Assembly (NCBI RefSeq): GCF_000333955.1
Contig: NZ_CAPS01000040.1
Coordinates: 52,010-116,009, forward strand
DNA: 64,000 bases
Origin: Rhodococcus sp. AW25M09
GTDB lineage: Bacteria > Actinomycetota > Actinomycetes > Mycobacteriales > Mycobacteriaceae
Direction: 5' to 3'
In this document: one piece after another, positions 41,704-49,942 of the stretch
Position numbering within the stretch: the first letter of the stretch is position 1
How the letters are laid out: the number at the start of each line of letters is the position of its first letter
Program-made: the position numbers and the translations under genes
The notes under the pieces: generated by a model
What the model was told of the DNA's origin: nothing
The model's input: the letters and a program-made list of their open reading frames with translations, nothing else
The model's database searches: none

Positions 41704-42533
41704 GCCTTGTCTTCTCTGTCGTGCGGCACGGGTGGGTGGTGTGCGCCGGCCGAGCCGAGCGCGTCGATGGAATCGCCGGTCCCGACGACGACCAGCCGGC
41801 CGCGGACCTTCAGGACCTCGACCTCGGTGCCGTAGAGCTCGGAGAGCACCTCGGTGGTCATGACCTTCTCAGGAGTTCCGATGCGGAACCGACCGTCGAC
41901 GATGTAGACGATGCGGTCGACGAGCGGCAGGATCGGGTTGATCTCGTGGGTCACGAACAGCACTGCGGTCTGATGCTCCCGCCGTCGGCGATCGATGAGG
42001 CTCGAGACCAGGGATTGGTTGGCGAGATCGAGGCTGAGCAGGGGCTCGTCGCACAGCAGAACCGACGGATCGCCGACGAGTGCCTGGGCGATCCGCAGCC
42101 GCTGCTGCTCACCGCCGGACATCGAGCCCACGGGTGCGCCCGCGAACGAATTGGCGTCGACCTGGTCGATCGCCCGCTGCACTGTCTCCTTGCGCTGCCG
42201 CATACCGCGCAGACCCATGCCCCACCGATGACCGTCCCAGCCGAGCCCGACGAGATCGCGCCCGCGCAGCGGCAGATCGTCGTCGATGTTGCGCTGCTGG
42301 GGGACGTACCCGACGCCCGACTGGCCGCGACGGACGGGATTGCCGTCGATCGCGGCCGTACCGGACGTGAGGTCGTTCTGTCCGAGCAACACCTTGAGCA
42401 AAGACGTCTTGCCCGACCCGTTGGGGCCGAGAACGGCGACGAACTCGCCCTTCTCGACCGCCAGGTCCAGGTTCTGCCACAGCGTGCGCTCGCCGAATGC
42501 CAGTCCGGCATCGCGCAGTTCTACAGCAGGCAT
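41700..42533 (-). CDS. znuC: Zinc ABC transporter ATP-binding protein
   Basis: ABC ATPase of 277 aa. Walker A is GPNGSGKT at 36-43, then Q-loop VPQQRNID, signature SMSGGEQQRLRIAQAL, Walker B VLLCDEPLLSLD and switch His in FVTHEINP. It follows znuA after 31 bases and overlaps znuB. The 60-residue C-terminal end beyond the core is unremarkable. Confidence 0.92.
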   Translation of the reverse strand: MPAVELRDAGLAFGERTLWQNLDLAVEKGEFVAVLGPNGSGKTSLLKVLLGQNDLTSGTAAIDGNPVRRGQSGVGYVPQQRNIDDDLPLRGRDLVGLGWDGHRWGMGLRGMRQRKETVQRAIDQVDANSFAGAPVGSMSGGEQQRLRIAQALVGDPSVLLCDEPLLSLDLANQSLVSSLIDRRRREHQTAVLFVTHEINPILPLVDRIVYIVDGRFRIGTPEKVMTTEVLSELYGTEVEVLKVRGRLVVVGTGDSIDALGSAGAHHPPVPHDREDKA

Positions 42534-42564
42534 GTACTACAGCTTTCCATCACGCCGAATCGGT

Positions 42565-43575
42565 CTAGGAGGCGGTCGTGAGCGCGGCCTGCAGATCGGT
42601 CGCAGCCTTGGTCTGCCACTCGATGTAGGTCATGCCGGCGGGGAGCGTTTCGGTGACCTCGACGACAGGGATGCCGGCAGCCTCGCTGGTGGAGCGAATG
42701 TCCTGCGTGACTGCATCCTCGGTCTGGATGTTGTAGACCAGCGCGCGAACCGACTTCGAGGTGAACAGGTCTCTGGTCGCGGCGATGGAGGCCGGCGACG
42801 GGTCGTTGCCTTCCTCGATGGAGTTCTTGAAGTCCTCGGGAGTGCGATCGTCGAGATCGGACTCCTCGATGAGGTAGTGCGCGATCGGTTCGGTCTGCGC
42901 GACCGGGGCACCGGGGAAGTCGGCGGCGATCTTCGCCGTCACATCGGTGATCTCGTGGACCTGCTCGTGAAAGGTCTCGGCGTTGGCGGTGTACTGCGCG
43001 GCGTTGTCCGGGTCCAGCTGGCCGAGCTTGTCGGCGATCTCCTCGGCCGTGTGCGCAGCGACTTCGGCGTTGTACCAGACATGCTCGTTGACCTCCCCGT
43101 GTGCATGGCCGTCCTCTGTCGACGGCTCGGAGGTGGCGTCGGAGGTGGGCTCGGAATCGTGGTCGTGGCTGTCGTCGAGCAAGGTGAAGGCATCGACCGA
43201 CGGCACGTCTGTGCCCACGGATCCGAGGATGTCCTCGATGAACTGGTCGTAGCCGCCGCCGTTGTAGACCACCAGTGACGCTTCGGCGATGGAGGCCGCG
43301 TCGGTCGGGCTCGCCTCGTAGGAGTGCGGGTCCGCAGAGGGATCGGAGATGACCGATGTCACGGTCGCGAGGTTGCCCGCCACTGCTTCGGCGACGCTTC
43401 CCCACACGTTCGTGGACGCCACGATCGTGATCGGACCGTCGACCGGGGTTGCCGGGGCGGACTCGGTGCTCGCGGTGTCGGTGGAGCTGCAGGCGCTGAG
43501 AGTGAGCGCTGCTGCACAGGTCAGGCCCAGTATGGACGTGATCTTGACCCGGGACGAGCGATGGATGGACGACAT
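42565..43575 (-). CDS. znuA: Zinc ABC transporter substrate-binding lipoprotein
   Basis: Cluster 9 binding protein. Lipobox LSAC places the lipid on C29. Metal-site His lie in SADPHSYEASP and NEHVWYN, with a later GMTYIEW region. The His/Asp/Glu-rich loop DDSHDHDSEP...DGHAHGEVNEH at about 137-167 marks the zinc type. It is 336 aa. AGGAG precedes the ATG by 7 bases. It is the first gene of the znuA-znuC-znuB-pxpA-pxpB-pxpC run. Confidence 0.92.
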   Translation of the reverse strand: MSSIHRSSRVKITSILGLTCAAALTLSACSSTDTASTESAPATPVDGPITIVASTNVWGSVAEAVAGNLATVTSVISDPSADPHSYEASPTDAASIAEASLVVYNGGGYDQFIEDILGSVGTDVPSVDAFTLLDDSHDHDSEPTSDATSEPSTEDGHAHGEVNEHVWYNAEVAAHTAEEIADKLGQLDPDNAAQYTANAETFHEQVHEITDVTAKIAADFPGAPVAQTEPIAHYLIEESDLDDRTPEDFKNSIEEGNDPSPASIAATRDLFTSKSVRALVYNIQTEDAVTQDIRSTSEAAGIPVVEVTETLPAGMTYIEWQTKAATDLQAALTTAS

Positions 43576-43607
43576 CGATGTACTCCTGATGAGCGGAACT
43601 AGACGCT

Positions 43608-43626
43608 AATGGAAACCGTTACCGTT
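43608..43626 (-). promoter_or_regulatory. Possible Zur box upstream of znuA
   Basis: AATGGAAACCGTTACCGTT partly matches the actinobacterial Zur palindrome (ATGAAAATCGTTTTCAT-like), about 35 bases before znuA and between the divergent znuA and lacI-type genes. The match is imperfect. Confidence 0.35.
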
Positions 43627-43716
43627 GTACTCTAGCGCGCAGTGGGTCGTCGATCGAATCGGACGATCGCGACCTCCAGTTTCTCTGCGGTGCGTAATGG
43701 GACTAACGTCCCGGTA

Positions 43717-44823
43717 ATGGTCAGGTCGAGCGAACCGCGACGTCAGGCGACGTTGGCGTCGATCGCTGCCGAGCTCAAGGTCTCTCGCACCACCGTCTCC
43801 AACGCCTACAACCGACCCGATCAGCTCTCCCCGGAGCTCCGCGAACGCGTTCTGCAGGCCGCCAAGCGCCGCGGCTATGCGGGCCCCGACCCGGTCGCGC
43901 GATCGCTGCGCACCCGCAAGGCCGGTGCCATCGGCCTGCTCCTCACCGAAGCGCTCAGCTACTCCTTCCGCGACCCCGCGGCGATGAGCTTCCTCGCCGG
44001 ACTCGCAGAATCCTGCGAAGCCGCCGGGCAGGGCCTGCTGCTCATCCCCGCCGGAGCCGAACGTGACGACGTGCAAGCCGCCGCCGTCGTCCAGCAGGCA
44101 GGCGTCGACGGATTCGTCGTCTACTCCGTCGCCGACGACGACCCGTACCTCGCCGCGGTACGCGAACGCCACCTACCGATCGTCGTCTGCGATCAGCCAC
44201 GCAACATCCCCGAGGCGGCCCTGGTGGCGATCGACGACCGCGGAGCAATGAAAATGCTTGCCGCACATCTGATCTCACAGGGACACGACCACCTCGCGGT
44301 GCTGTGTATGAGGCTCGGACGCGACCGACGAGATGGCGTCGTACCCCCGGGGCGGCTGGCGGAGAGTCACTTCCACGTACAACGTGAACGCATCGCCGGA
44401 GTGCAAGCCGCCATGATCGACGCCGGACTCGACCCCGACACCCTCACCGTCGTCGAACGCTTCGACCACACCGTTCGCTCCGGCCACTCCGCCGCCGCCC
44501 AAGCGCTCCAGGCGAACCGCGAGACAACGGCTCTGCTGTGCACCACCGACGTCATCGCCCTCGGCGCACTCAACTTCGCGAAAGTCTCCGGAATCGATGT
44601 GCCGGGCCAACTCTCGGTGACCGGCTTCGACGGCATCTCCGACGCAATCCGCGAGAACCTCACCACCGTGCGCCAGGACGCCGAGGAAAAAGGCCGTCGA
44701 GCGGGAACGTTGGTGCTGTCCTCCTCGCACTCGGGCATCGCCGCCGCCGAAACCCTGCCGACCGAACTCTTCCGAGGCCGAACCGCAGGACCACCGCCGG
44801 AGCAACCGCCCGCTATCGCCTGA
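43717..44823 (+). CDS. LacI family transcriptional regulator
   Basis: The N-terminal LacI helix-turn-helix reads ATLASIAAELKVSRTTVSNAYNRPDQLSPE, followed by the hinge helix and GYAGPDPVARSLRTRKAG, then a periplasmic-binding-like sensor domain with SVTGFDGI near the end. It is 368 aa. ATG 43717 was chosen so that the HTH starts at the usual place; the frame is open upstream. The ligand is unknown. It is divergent from znuA and convergent with the trehalose gene. Confidence 0.9.
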   Translation: MVRSSEPRRQATLASIAAELKVSRTTVSNAYNRPDQLSPELRERVLQAAKRRGYAGPDPVARSLRTRKAGAIGLLLTEALSYSFRDPAAMSFLAGLAESCEAAGQGLLLIPAGAERDDVQAAAVVQQAGVDGFVVYSVADDDPYLAAVRERHLPIVVCDQPRNIPEAALVAIDDRGAMKMLAAHLISQGHDHLAVLCMRLGRDRRDGVVPPGRLAESHFHVQRERIAGVQAAMIDAGLDPDTLTVVERFDHTVRSGHSAAAQALQANRETTALLCTTDVIALGALNFAKVSGIDVPGQLSVTGFDGISDAIRENLTTVRQDAEEKGRRAGTLVLSSSHSGIAAAETLPTELFRGRTAGPPPEQPPAIA

Positions 44824-44859
44824 GCTGCCCCCGCCCGACTACTATGCCCGCCCCCCGTT

Positions 44860-44915
44860 CGCGTCAATGGACCATTGCACTGCGGCTCAGACGTATGCAG
44901 TGCGCCATTGACGCG
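44860..44915 (+). repeat. Dispersed imperfect palindrome, copy 3
   Basis: The arms CGCGTCAATGG and CCATTGACGCG surround the core GGCTCAGACGTATGCAGTG, nearly identical to copy 2. It lies 36 bases after the LacI-type gene. The rest of the 132-base gap is C/G-rich with no gene. Confidence 0.85.
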
Positions 44916-44955
44916 AAGCCGGGGTAGGCGGGGGGTCTGGGGGGCGGACGGGCGG

Positions 44956-46692
44956 CTAGGCGCTGAGCAATCTGGCGCAGCGCAGCAGACCCAGGTGACT
45001 GTAGGCCTGCGGGTGGTTGCCGAGAGAGCGTTCGGCGATGGGGTCGTATTCTTCGCTGAGTAGGCCGGTGGGGCCTGCAGCGCTGACGAGTTGCGCGAAC
45101 AGAGCCTCCGCTTCCTCGCGTTGGCCGACCAGCAGGTAGGCCTCCACGAGCCAGGCTGCGCAGAGGTGGAAACCACCTTCTCCGCCGGGCAGGCCGTCGT
45201 CGTGGCGATACCGATATACCGTCGAGCCGCTGCGCAGTTCGGCTTCGGTGGCTGTGACGGTAGCGGCGAAGCGCGGATCGGCCGGATCGATCAACCCGGA
45301 CAGGCCGATGTACAACGTCGCGGCGTCGAGATCGGTGCCGTCGTAGGCGGCGGTGAAGGACTGGACCTCCTCGTTCCAGCCGTTGGCGAGTACTTCCTCG
45401 CGGATGGTCTCGCGCAGCTGCGCCCAGCTCGATTCTGCTGTGCGGCCGAAGGTTTCGGCGAGTCCGATGGCGCGGTCGACGGTGATCCAGCCCATCACCT
45501 TCGAGTAGACGTGGTGGCGGGGGTTGTCGCGGATCTCCCAGATGCCGTGATCGGGCTCGAACCAGCGGCGCTCGACGGCCTCGACCATGGCGCGGACGAG
45601 TTCCCAGTCGTCGTCGGACAGGCCGTTCTCGACGCCCTTGTCTTTGCGGGCGTGGGCGAGGGCGGAAACCAGCTCCACGATGGGGCCGAAGACGTCCAGC
45701 TGAACCTGTTGGTTGGCAGCATTTCCCACGCGTACCGGACGCGAACCGGCGTAGCCGGGAAGTTCGTCGATGACGGCTTCCGGGGGAAGTCCGAGGCCCC
45801 AGATGGTGTACAGCGGGTGCAGACGCTCGGGTCCGGACACCGATTCGAGTACCCCGTGGATCCAGGCGAGGTAGTTCTCGGCCTCGGCGACCGATCCGAC
45901 GTCCACCAGTGCGGACGCGCTGAGTGCCGCGTCGCGGAGCCAGCAGTAGCGGTAGTCCCAGTTGCGCACTCCGCCGATGTCTTCGGGTAGCGAGGTGGTG
46001 GCGGCTGCCATGATCGAACCGGACTCCGCATGCACCAGGCCGCGCAGAGTCAGCGCCGAACGTTTCATCAGATCGCGCTTGAGCGGCGGTAGGTCGAGGC
46101 CGTCGGCCCAGTCCCTCCAGTAAGCTTCGGCCGACCGGCGACGCTCCAACTCGGTCGAGGTGTGCTCACTCAGATCGTCTGTCCCGAGCCGCAATTCGAG
46201 AACGATCGGCCCGTTCGAGGGATCCACCTCGGCGTGCGCGGTCTGCTGTGATCCGTCGGAGACGATATTCCAGGTGACGCCGGGGCTGCGCAGCACCATC
46301 GGGTCGGCAGTGCCCAGGACTCGCAGGCCTTCGGCATCGGGTTCGAGTGAGGCCCAGGCCTTTCCGAACTCCGGACGCGGTGCGAACGTCACCACCGCAG
46401 TGGCCTTGCCGGTGATGACGCGGGTCAGTGCCGTCTGACCCTGGCCGATGTCGTGCGGCAAGTAATCGGTGACCTGCAGGCTGGACCACTTGGTCTGCAC
46501 CGTCATCGTGCCGTCCACGTACTGCTGACTGAGCGGCAGCGATGCGCGGGTGGGTCCAACACTGAAGTGACCGGCCTGGTCGCCGCCCAAGAGGTGCGCG
46601 AACACCGCCGCGGAATCGGGCTCGGGGTGGCACAGCCAGGTGACGTCGGCGTCGGGAGTGAGCAGTGCAACGGCGTTGGGGCTGGCCAGCAT
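44956..46692 (-). CDS. GH15 glucoamylase/trehalase-like domain, probable C-terminal part of a split OtsB-GH15 gene
   Basis: Glycoside hydrolase family 15 module: an N-terminal beta-sandwich (VTWLCHPEPDSAAVFAHLLGG) and an (alpha/alpha)6 barrel with GGVRNWDYRYCWLRDA and HLCAAWLVEAYLL. Related actinobacterial enzymes hydrolyse trehalose or alpha-glucans. The nominal ATG 46692 has no ribosome site, and its frame continues upstream as GADAPRIERLT, which looks like the linker from OtsB. Deleting one G in the run at 46722-46727 would fuse both parts into one protein of about 850 aa. It is therefore either a frameshifted fusion gene, or expressed through slippage or internal start. Confidence 0.8.
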   Translation of the reverse strand: MLASPNAVALLTPDADVTWLCHPEPDSAAVFAHLLGGDQAGHFSVGPTRASLPLSQQYVDGTMTVQTKWSSLQVTDYLPHDIGQGQTALTRVITGKATAVVTFAPRPEFGKAWASLEPDAEGLRVLGTADPMVLRSPGVTWNIVSDGSQQTAHAEVDPSNGPIVLELRLGTDDLSEHTSTELERRRSAEAYWRDWADGLDLPPLKRDLMKRSALTLRGLVHAESGSIMAAATTSLPEDIGGVRNWDYRYCWLRDAALSASALVDVGSVAEAENYLAWIHGVLESVSGPERLHPLYTIWGLGLPPEAVIDELPGYAGSRPVRVGNAANQQVQLDVFGPIVELVSALAHARKDKGVENGLSDDDWELVRAMVEAVERRWFEPDHGIWEIRDNPRHHVYSKVMGWITVDRAIGLAETFGRTAESSWAQLRETIREEVLANGWNEEVQSFTAAYDGTDLDAATLYIGLSGLIDPADPRFAATVTATEAELRSGSTVYRYRHDDGLPGGEGGFHLCAAWLVEAYLLVGQREEAEALFAQLVSAAGPTGLLSEEYDPIAERSLGNHPQAYSHLGLLRCARLLSA

Positions 46693-47500
46693 CGTCAGTC
46701 GTTCGATGCGGGGGGCGTCGGCCCCCCGAGAGCCACTGCCGACGCTCCTCCAGGAGGAACGCCAAGGCCAGAGCGACCTGCTCGGTACTGTCGATACGGA
46801 ACTCGGCGAGGGTGTCTCCCGGCCCGATCTTGACGCCGATATCGGGGCCGTGCAGGTGCCCGAAGGCCTTCTCGTCGGTGACGTCGTCGCCGAAAAAGAC
46901 TGCGGCAGTCGACGCTTCTTGATGACGGAGGATATCGAGGGCGACGCCCTTGTCGGTGACGATGACGGCGAGCTCGATCACGGACTTGCCTTCGGTGACC
47001 TGAACCCCGTCCCGCGCAGCCGCGCCGGAACGCACGGCCGCGAGTGCCTCCTCACCGGCCGCGGACTCGGCATTGCGTACGTGCAGCGCGACACTGGCGG
47101 GCTTGGTCTCGATGCTGACGCCGGAGTGGCCGTCGGCGATGTCCTGCAGTTCACCGGTGATGACGGTGAGGAGCTTCTTGGCGTCGTCGTCGATGGCGTT
47201 GACGAACCCGGCGTCGAACTCGCTGCCGTGGCTGCCCACGAGCTGCACCTCCGAGGGCAGCCGCGAGAGAATCGCGAGATCACGAAGCGCGCGGCCGGAG
47301 ATGACAGCGGCGTTGGTGCCGTCGAGTGAGGCGAGTCCCCGCATCGCGCTGACCGACTCGGGGTGCGGAAACGCCTTTTGGGGGTCGGAGACGATGGGGG
47401 CCATGGTGCCGTCGTAATCCGAGGCGACCAGCAGGCGCGGAGTCCGAGCTACTCCAACGAGCGCGCGGCGAAGTTCGAGCGGCAATTCGAGAGCAGTCAC
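46166..47500 (-). CDS. otsB: Trehalose-6-phosphate phosphatase domain, frame-disrupted at its 3' end
   Basis: HAD phosphatase that completes trehalose synthesis. It has DYDGTMAPI (catalytic DxD), SGRALRDL, LVGSHGSEFD, EGKSVIELAV and FFGDDVTDEKAF, and a natural end near AFLLEERRQWL (about residue 255). Downstream of about 46727 the frame is an out-of-register reading of the GH15 module (Arg/Pro/His-rich, no family resemblance), so the annotated 3' 560 bases are not meaningful protein. GTG 47500 start. Fusion of OtsB to a GH15 module is known in Rhodococcus-like genomes; here the joint is broken by one base. Confidence 0.82.
   Translation of the reverse strand: MTALELPLELRRALVGVARTPRLLVASDYDGTMAPIVSDPQKAFPHPESVSAMRGLASLDGTNAAVISGRALRDLAILSRLPSEVQLVGSHGSEFDAGFVNAIDDDAKKLLTVITGELQDIADGHSGVSIETKPASVALHVRNAESAAGEEALAAVRSGAAARDGVQVTEGKSVIELAVIVTDKGVALDILRHQEASTAAVFFGDDVTDEKAFGHLHGPDIGVKIGPGDTLAEFRIDSTEQVALALAFLLEERRQWLSGGRRPPHRTTDDAGQPQRRCTAHSRRRRHLAVPPRARFRGGVRAPLGRRPGRSLQCWTHPRIAAAQSAVRGRHDDGADQVVQPAGHRLLAARHRPGSDGTDPRHHRQGHCGGDVRTASGVRKGLGLTRTRCRRPASPGHCRPDGAAQPRRHLEYRLRRITADRARRGGSLERADRSRIAARDRRSE
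46710..46727 (-). other. GC-only hairpin at the otsB-GH15 frame junction
   Basis: GGGGGGC-GTCG-GCCCCCC is a perfect 7-bp stem with a four-base loop, made of two six-base homopolymers. It sits exactly where the OtsB frame ends and the GH15 frame must begin, so it is a likely site of polymerase or ribosome slippage, or of a sequencing error. Confidence 0.8.
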
Positions 47501-47559
47501 CCGTCGAATCTAGGCGATGGACCTCGGGTCGGTGTACCTGGCTTCGGGCACCCGGTGTA

Positions 47560-48303
47560 TCACTGCTGGTCGGGGACCAGACCGGGCGACGGCGTCACAC
47601 CCGAGGCCGCCGACATCGATGCTGCGGACTTGGTGACGATGGCCAACATGGCCCACTGCGCGGCGTCGGCGTCGCCGGACTGGATCGACGAGGCGACCAC
47701 GCCGTGCAGACGGATGGCTTCCGGATCGGCCTGCCGCGACATCAGGGCATGTCGAGTGCGTCCGGCGAGCACCTCCACCACGATGTCGGACATCGACCGC
47801 AACATCGGATTGCCCGACGCAGCGAGCAACGTGCGATGGAAGTCGCAATCGTGCTCGAGGTAGGCCTCGGAGTCGGCGGCGCGGGACGTCGACGACATGC
47901 CGATGACGGCAGCCGTCAACGCACCGCACTGTTCGGGCGTCGCTCGGTGAGCGGCCAGCTTGGCAGCCAAAGGCTCGATGCCCGAACGTAACTCACTGAG
48001 CAGGAGCAGCTGCTCGGCGCGCGCAGGCCCGGCCAGTTGCCAGCGGATGACAACCGGGTCGAGGGAATTCCAGTTCTCGGAACCGAGCACCGTGATCCCG
48101 ACGCGCCTACGCACGGTGAGCAGTCCGAGCGACTCCAGCACACGGACGACTTCGCGGACCACGGTTCGAGACACGGTGAACCGAGCGGCGACGTCGTCGG
48201 CCGAGATTCGGGTTCCGCTGGGGACAGCGCCGCTCACGATGTCGCGCCCGAGCTCGTCGAGCACCGAATCGTGCAGTTGGCGGAAGTCGTTGGTCTCGCT
48301 CAT
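47560..48303 (-). CDS. FadR-type GntR regulator, probably of gluconate genes
   Basis: Winged helix (ISADDVAARFTVSRTVVREVVRVLESLGLL, about 32-62), then an all-helical FCD ligand domain with metal-site residues near EHDCDFHRTLL and GRTRHALMS. It is 247 aa from ATG 48303; the frame is open upstream. It is divergent from gntK across 80 bases, which suggests that it represses gntK, with gluconate or a phosphate of it as ligand. Confidence 0.88.
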   Translation of the reverse strand: MSETNDFRQLHDSVLDELGRDIVSGAVPSGTRISADDVAARFTVSRTVVREVVRVLESLGLLTVRRRVGITVLGSENWNSLDPVVIRWQLAGPARAEQLLLLSELRSGIEPLAAKLAAHRATPEQCGALTAAVIGMSSTSRAADSEAYLEHDCDFHRTLLAASGNPMLRSMSDIVVEVLAGRTRHALMSRQADPEAIRLHGVVASSIQSGDADAAQWAMLAIVTKSAASMSAASGVTPSPGLVPDQQ

Positions 48304-48383
48304 GTCCCATCGATCGTCCCACGGGTTGCCCGGTTTCTCGCGTCTGTCCGATCCAAACGGGCTCGATGGAGCAGTATCGAGGG

Positions 48384-48944
48384 ATGGCATCACAGACGAC
48401 AGGCAGAGCGCATCATCCGGTTCTCGTGGTGATGGGAGTGTCCGGATCGGGAAAGTCCACCGTGGCGGGCATCCTCGCGGGAGCATTGAAATGGGACCTG
48501 CAGGAGGGCGACGACCTGCATCCGGACGCCAACGTGGCAAAAATGGCGGCCGGTGAGCCACTGACCGACGAGGACCGATGGCCGTGGCTGGAGGTGATAG
48601 CGGAGTGGATCACCGATCACACCAGCACCGGCCGATCGGGCATCGTGACGTGCTCGGCCCTCAAGCGGTCGTATCGAAATGTGCTGAGCGCCGCGTCCGA
48701 GGAGGGAGCCGAGGTGATCTTCGTTCATCTGGCCGGAACCAAGGACCGGATCAGCGGACGCCTCAATGCCCGAATGGACCATTTCATGCCGTCGTCATTG
48801 CTCGACACGCAGATCTCCACGCTCGAGCCACTCGGTGAGGACGAGAACTCGATCGTCGTCGACATCGGTCCGCCGCCGACCAAGATCGCCGAGCAGGTTC
48901 TCGTCGAGCTGGAGAAGCGTGCGGGAATGTCGGAGAGTCACTGA
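48384..48944 (+). CDS. gntK: Gluconokinase
   Basis: Phosphorylates gluconate to 6-phosphogluconate for the pentose phosphate route. P-loop GVSGSGKS at 18-25, EGDDLHP, PLTDEDRWPWL, TCSALKRSYR and the lid RMDHFMPSSLLDTQ match the GntK family. It is 186 aa from ATG 48384, which lies 7 bases after CAGTAT (likely leaderless); ATG 48366 is in frame. No gluconate permease is next to it in this window. Confidence 0.93.
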   Translation: MASQTTGRAHHPVLVVMGVSGSGKSTVAGILAGALKWDLQEGDDLHPDANVAKMAAGEPLTDEDRWPWLEVIAEWITDHTSTGRSGIVTCSALKRSYRNVLSAASEEGAEVIFVHLAGTKDRISGRLNARMDHFMPSSLLDTQISTLEPLGEDENSIVVDIGPPPTKIAEQVLVELEKRAGMSESH

Positions 48945-49001
48945 TCTGTTCGCCGCCTCGCGGTGCCCCGGTTCCCCGGTTCGGATGATGTCCCCCGGTT
49001 C

Positions 49002-49052
49002 GGATGAATGTGACATTCAGTCGCTCAGACTTTGTGAATGGGACATTCATCC
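49002..49052 (+). repeat. Dispersed imperfect palindrome, copy 4 (divergent arms)
   Basis: The arms GGATGAATGTGACATTCA and TGAATGGGACATTCATCC (16 of 18 matched) flank the core GTCGCTCAGACTTTG, sharing CGCTCAGAC with copies 1 and 2 and GCTCAGAC with copy 3, while arms differ completely. It lies 57 bases after gntK. Just before it, CCCCGGTTCGGATGA is repeated directly (48974-48988 and 48993-49007). Confidence 0.75.
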
Positions 49053-49112
49053 AGTTTTGGCGATCGTAACCGGGCCGGTGAAGCCCGAGCAGCGTCAGCG
49101 CAAGCCCATTTC

Positions 49113-49130
49113 AAGCAAGCATGCTTGCTT
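49113..49130. promoter_or_regulatory. Perfect 18-bp palindrome upstream of whiB3
   Basis: AAGCAAGCATGCTTGCTT, followed by TT, lies 89 bases before whiB3. It could be an operator for whiB3 or a weak terminator for gntK. The sequence around it is AT-rich for this genome (49113-49170), as for a promoter region. Confidence 0.5.
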
Positions 49131-49219
49131 TTAAGTACTACGAATTGTTGAAAGAACTTGTAAAAGTATGATGAATGCGGGAGAGTGAGCTTGTTCACCT
49201 TTCAGTGAGGAGACAGCTC

Positions 49220-49522
49220 ATGGTGCGAGGCGCACCCGCCAGGCCGGTTCAACTTCCCGTTCCCAACGCAGATGTCTGGGACTGGCAACTCGACGGCCTG
49301 TGTCGTGGATTGGACTCGTCCGTGTTCTTCCACCCCGAGGGTGAACGAGGACGCGCGCGCACCTCGCGGGAGAAATCCGCCAAGCAGGTCTGCGGCCGCT
49401 GCCCGGTTCTCGAACAATGCCGACAGCACGCCCTCGAAGCCAACGAGCCCTACGGCGTATGGGGCGGCATGTCCGCTCACGACCGCGCCGACTTCTACCG
49501 CGGAGCCGTCCGCACGGCTTGA
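49220..49522 (+). CDS. whiB3: WhiB3-type iron-sulfur redox regulator
   Basis: Wbl protein that holds a [4Fe-4S] cluster and acts with the housekeeping sigma factor. The four Cys are C28, C58, C61 and C67 (C-x29-C-x2-C-x5-C), with the G-V/I-W-G-G turn at 79-83 and a basic end. LPVPNADVWDWQLDGLCRG and DSSVFFHPEGERGRART match WhiB3 rather than other Wbl classes. It is 100 aa. ATG 49220 has AGGAGA 6 bases upstream; the frame is open to 49175. Confidence 0.92.
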   Translation: MVRGAPARPVQLPVPNADVWDWQLDGLCRGLDSSVFFHPEGERGRARTSREKSAKQVCGRCPVLEQCRQHALEANEPYGVWGGMSAHDRADFYRGAVRTA

Positions 49523-49580
49523 TTCTGCGAGGGCACGTCGGTGCGGTGGCAGCGGGGTGCAGCGGCAGCTTGGTGCAGAG

Positions 49581-49767
49581 GCAAATGCGCGCGCATTCGC
49601 CAGACGCGTTCACAATTGCCAACGATCGCATAGCGATTCCGCGCGCCCCTGGCAAATGCGCGCGCATTTGCGGGGACTTGGGGGCGGGCAAGACGGGGCC
49701 GCAGCGAGGCGGGCGCGCGCATTCGCGAGGACTGGGGGGCGGGCAAGACGGGGCCGCAGCGAGGCGA
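49581..49767. repeat. GC-rich palindromes and a 55-bp tandem duplication
   Basis: This fills much of the 420-base whiB3-DUF2637 gap, which has no gene. GCAAATGCGCGCGCATTTGC is a perfect 20-bp palindrome at 49652-49671, and a one-base variant lies at 49581-49600. Segments 49658-49712 and 49713-49767 are tandem 55-bp copies with only a few mismatches, sharing an identical 30-base stretch (49682-49711 and 49737-49766). Confidence 0.85.
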
Positions 49768-49942
49768 GCGAAACCCGCAAGTCTCCTCGGCCCGGCAGCC
49801 GGCACACTCACCGTCGACACTGCTCGAGCGCTCGGCCCGATCGATATCGACGGCGACCAGGCCATCGTTCGCGTCGCCTTTGCTTCTCGACCGTCGCAGG
49901 CTTCACCGAACTTGTCGGTGGCCTCGTGTTTCATGACGACCC

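Noticed and set aside
49113..49130. KstR2 site (AnCAAGnnCTTGnT) for the palindrome before whiB3
   Set aside because: The CAAG and CTTG halves are separated by four bases rather than two, so the spacing does not fit.
49658..49767. The 55-bp tandem units as a small CRISPR or replication-origin iteron array
   Set aside because: Only two units, without spacers, and no replication protein or cas gene nearby.
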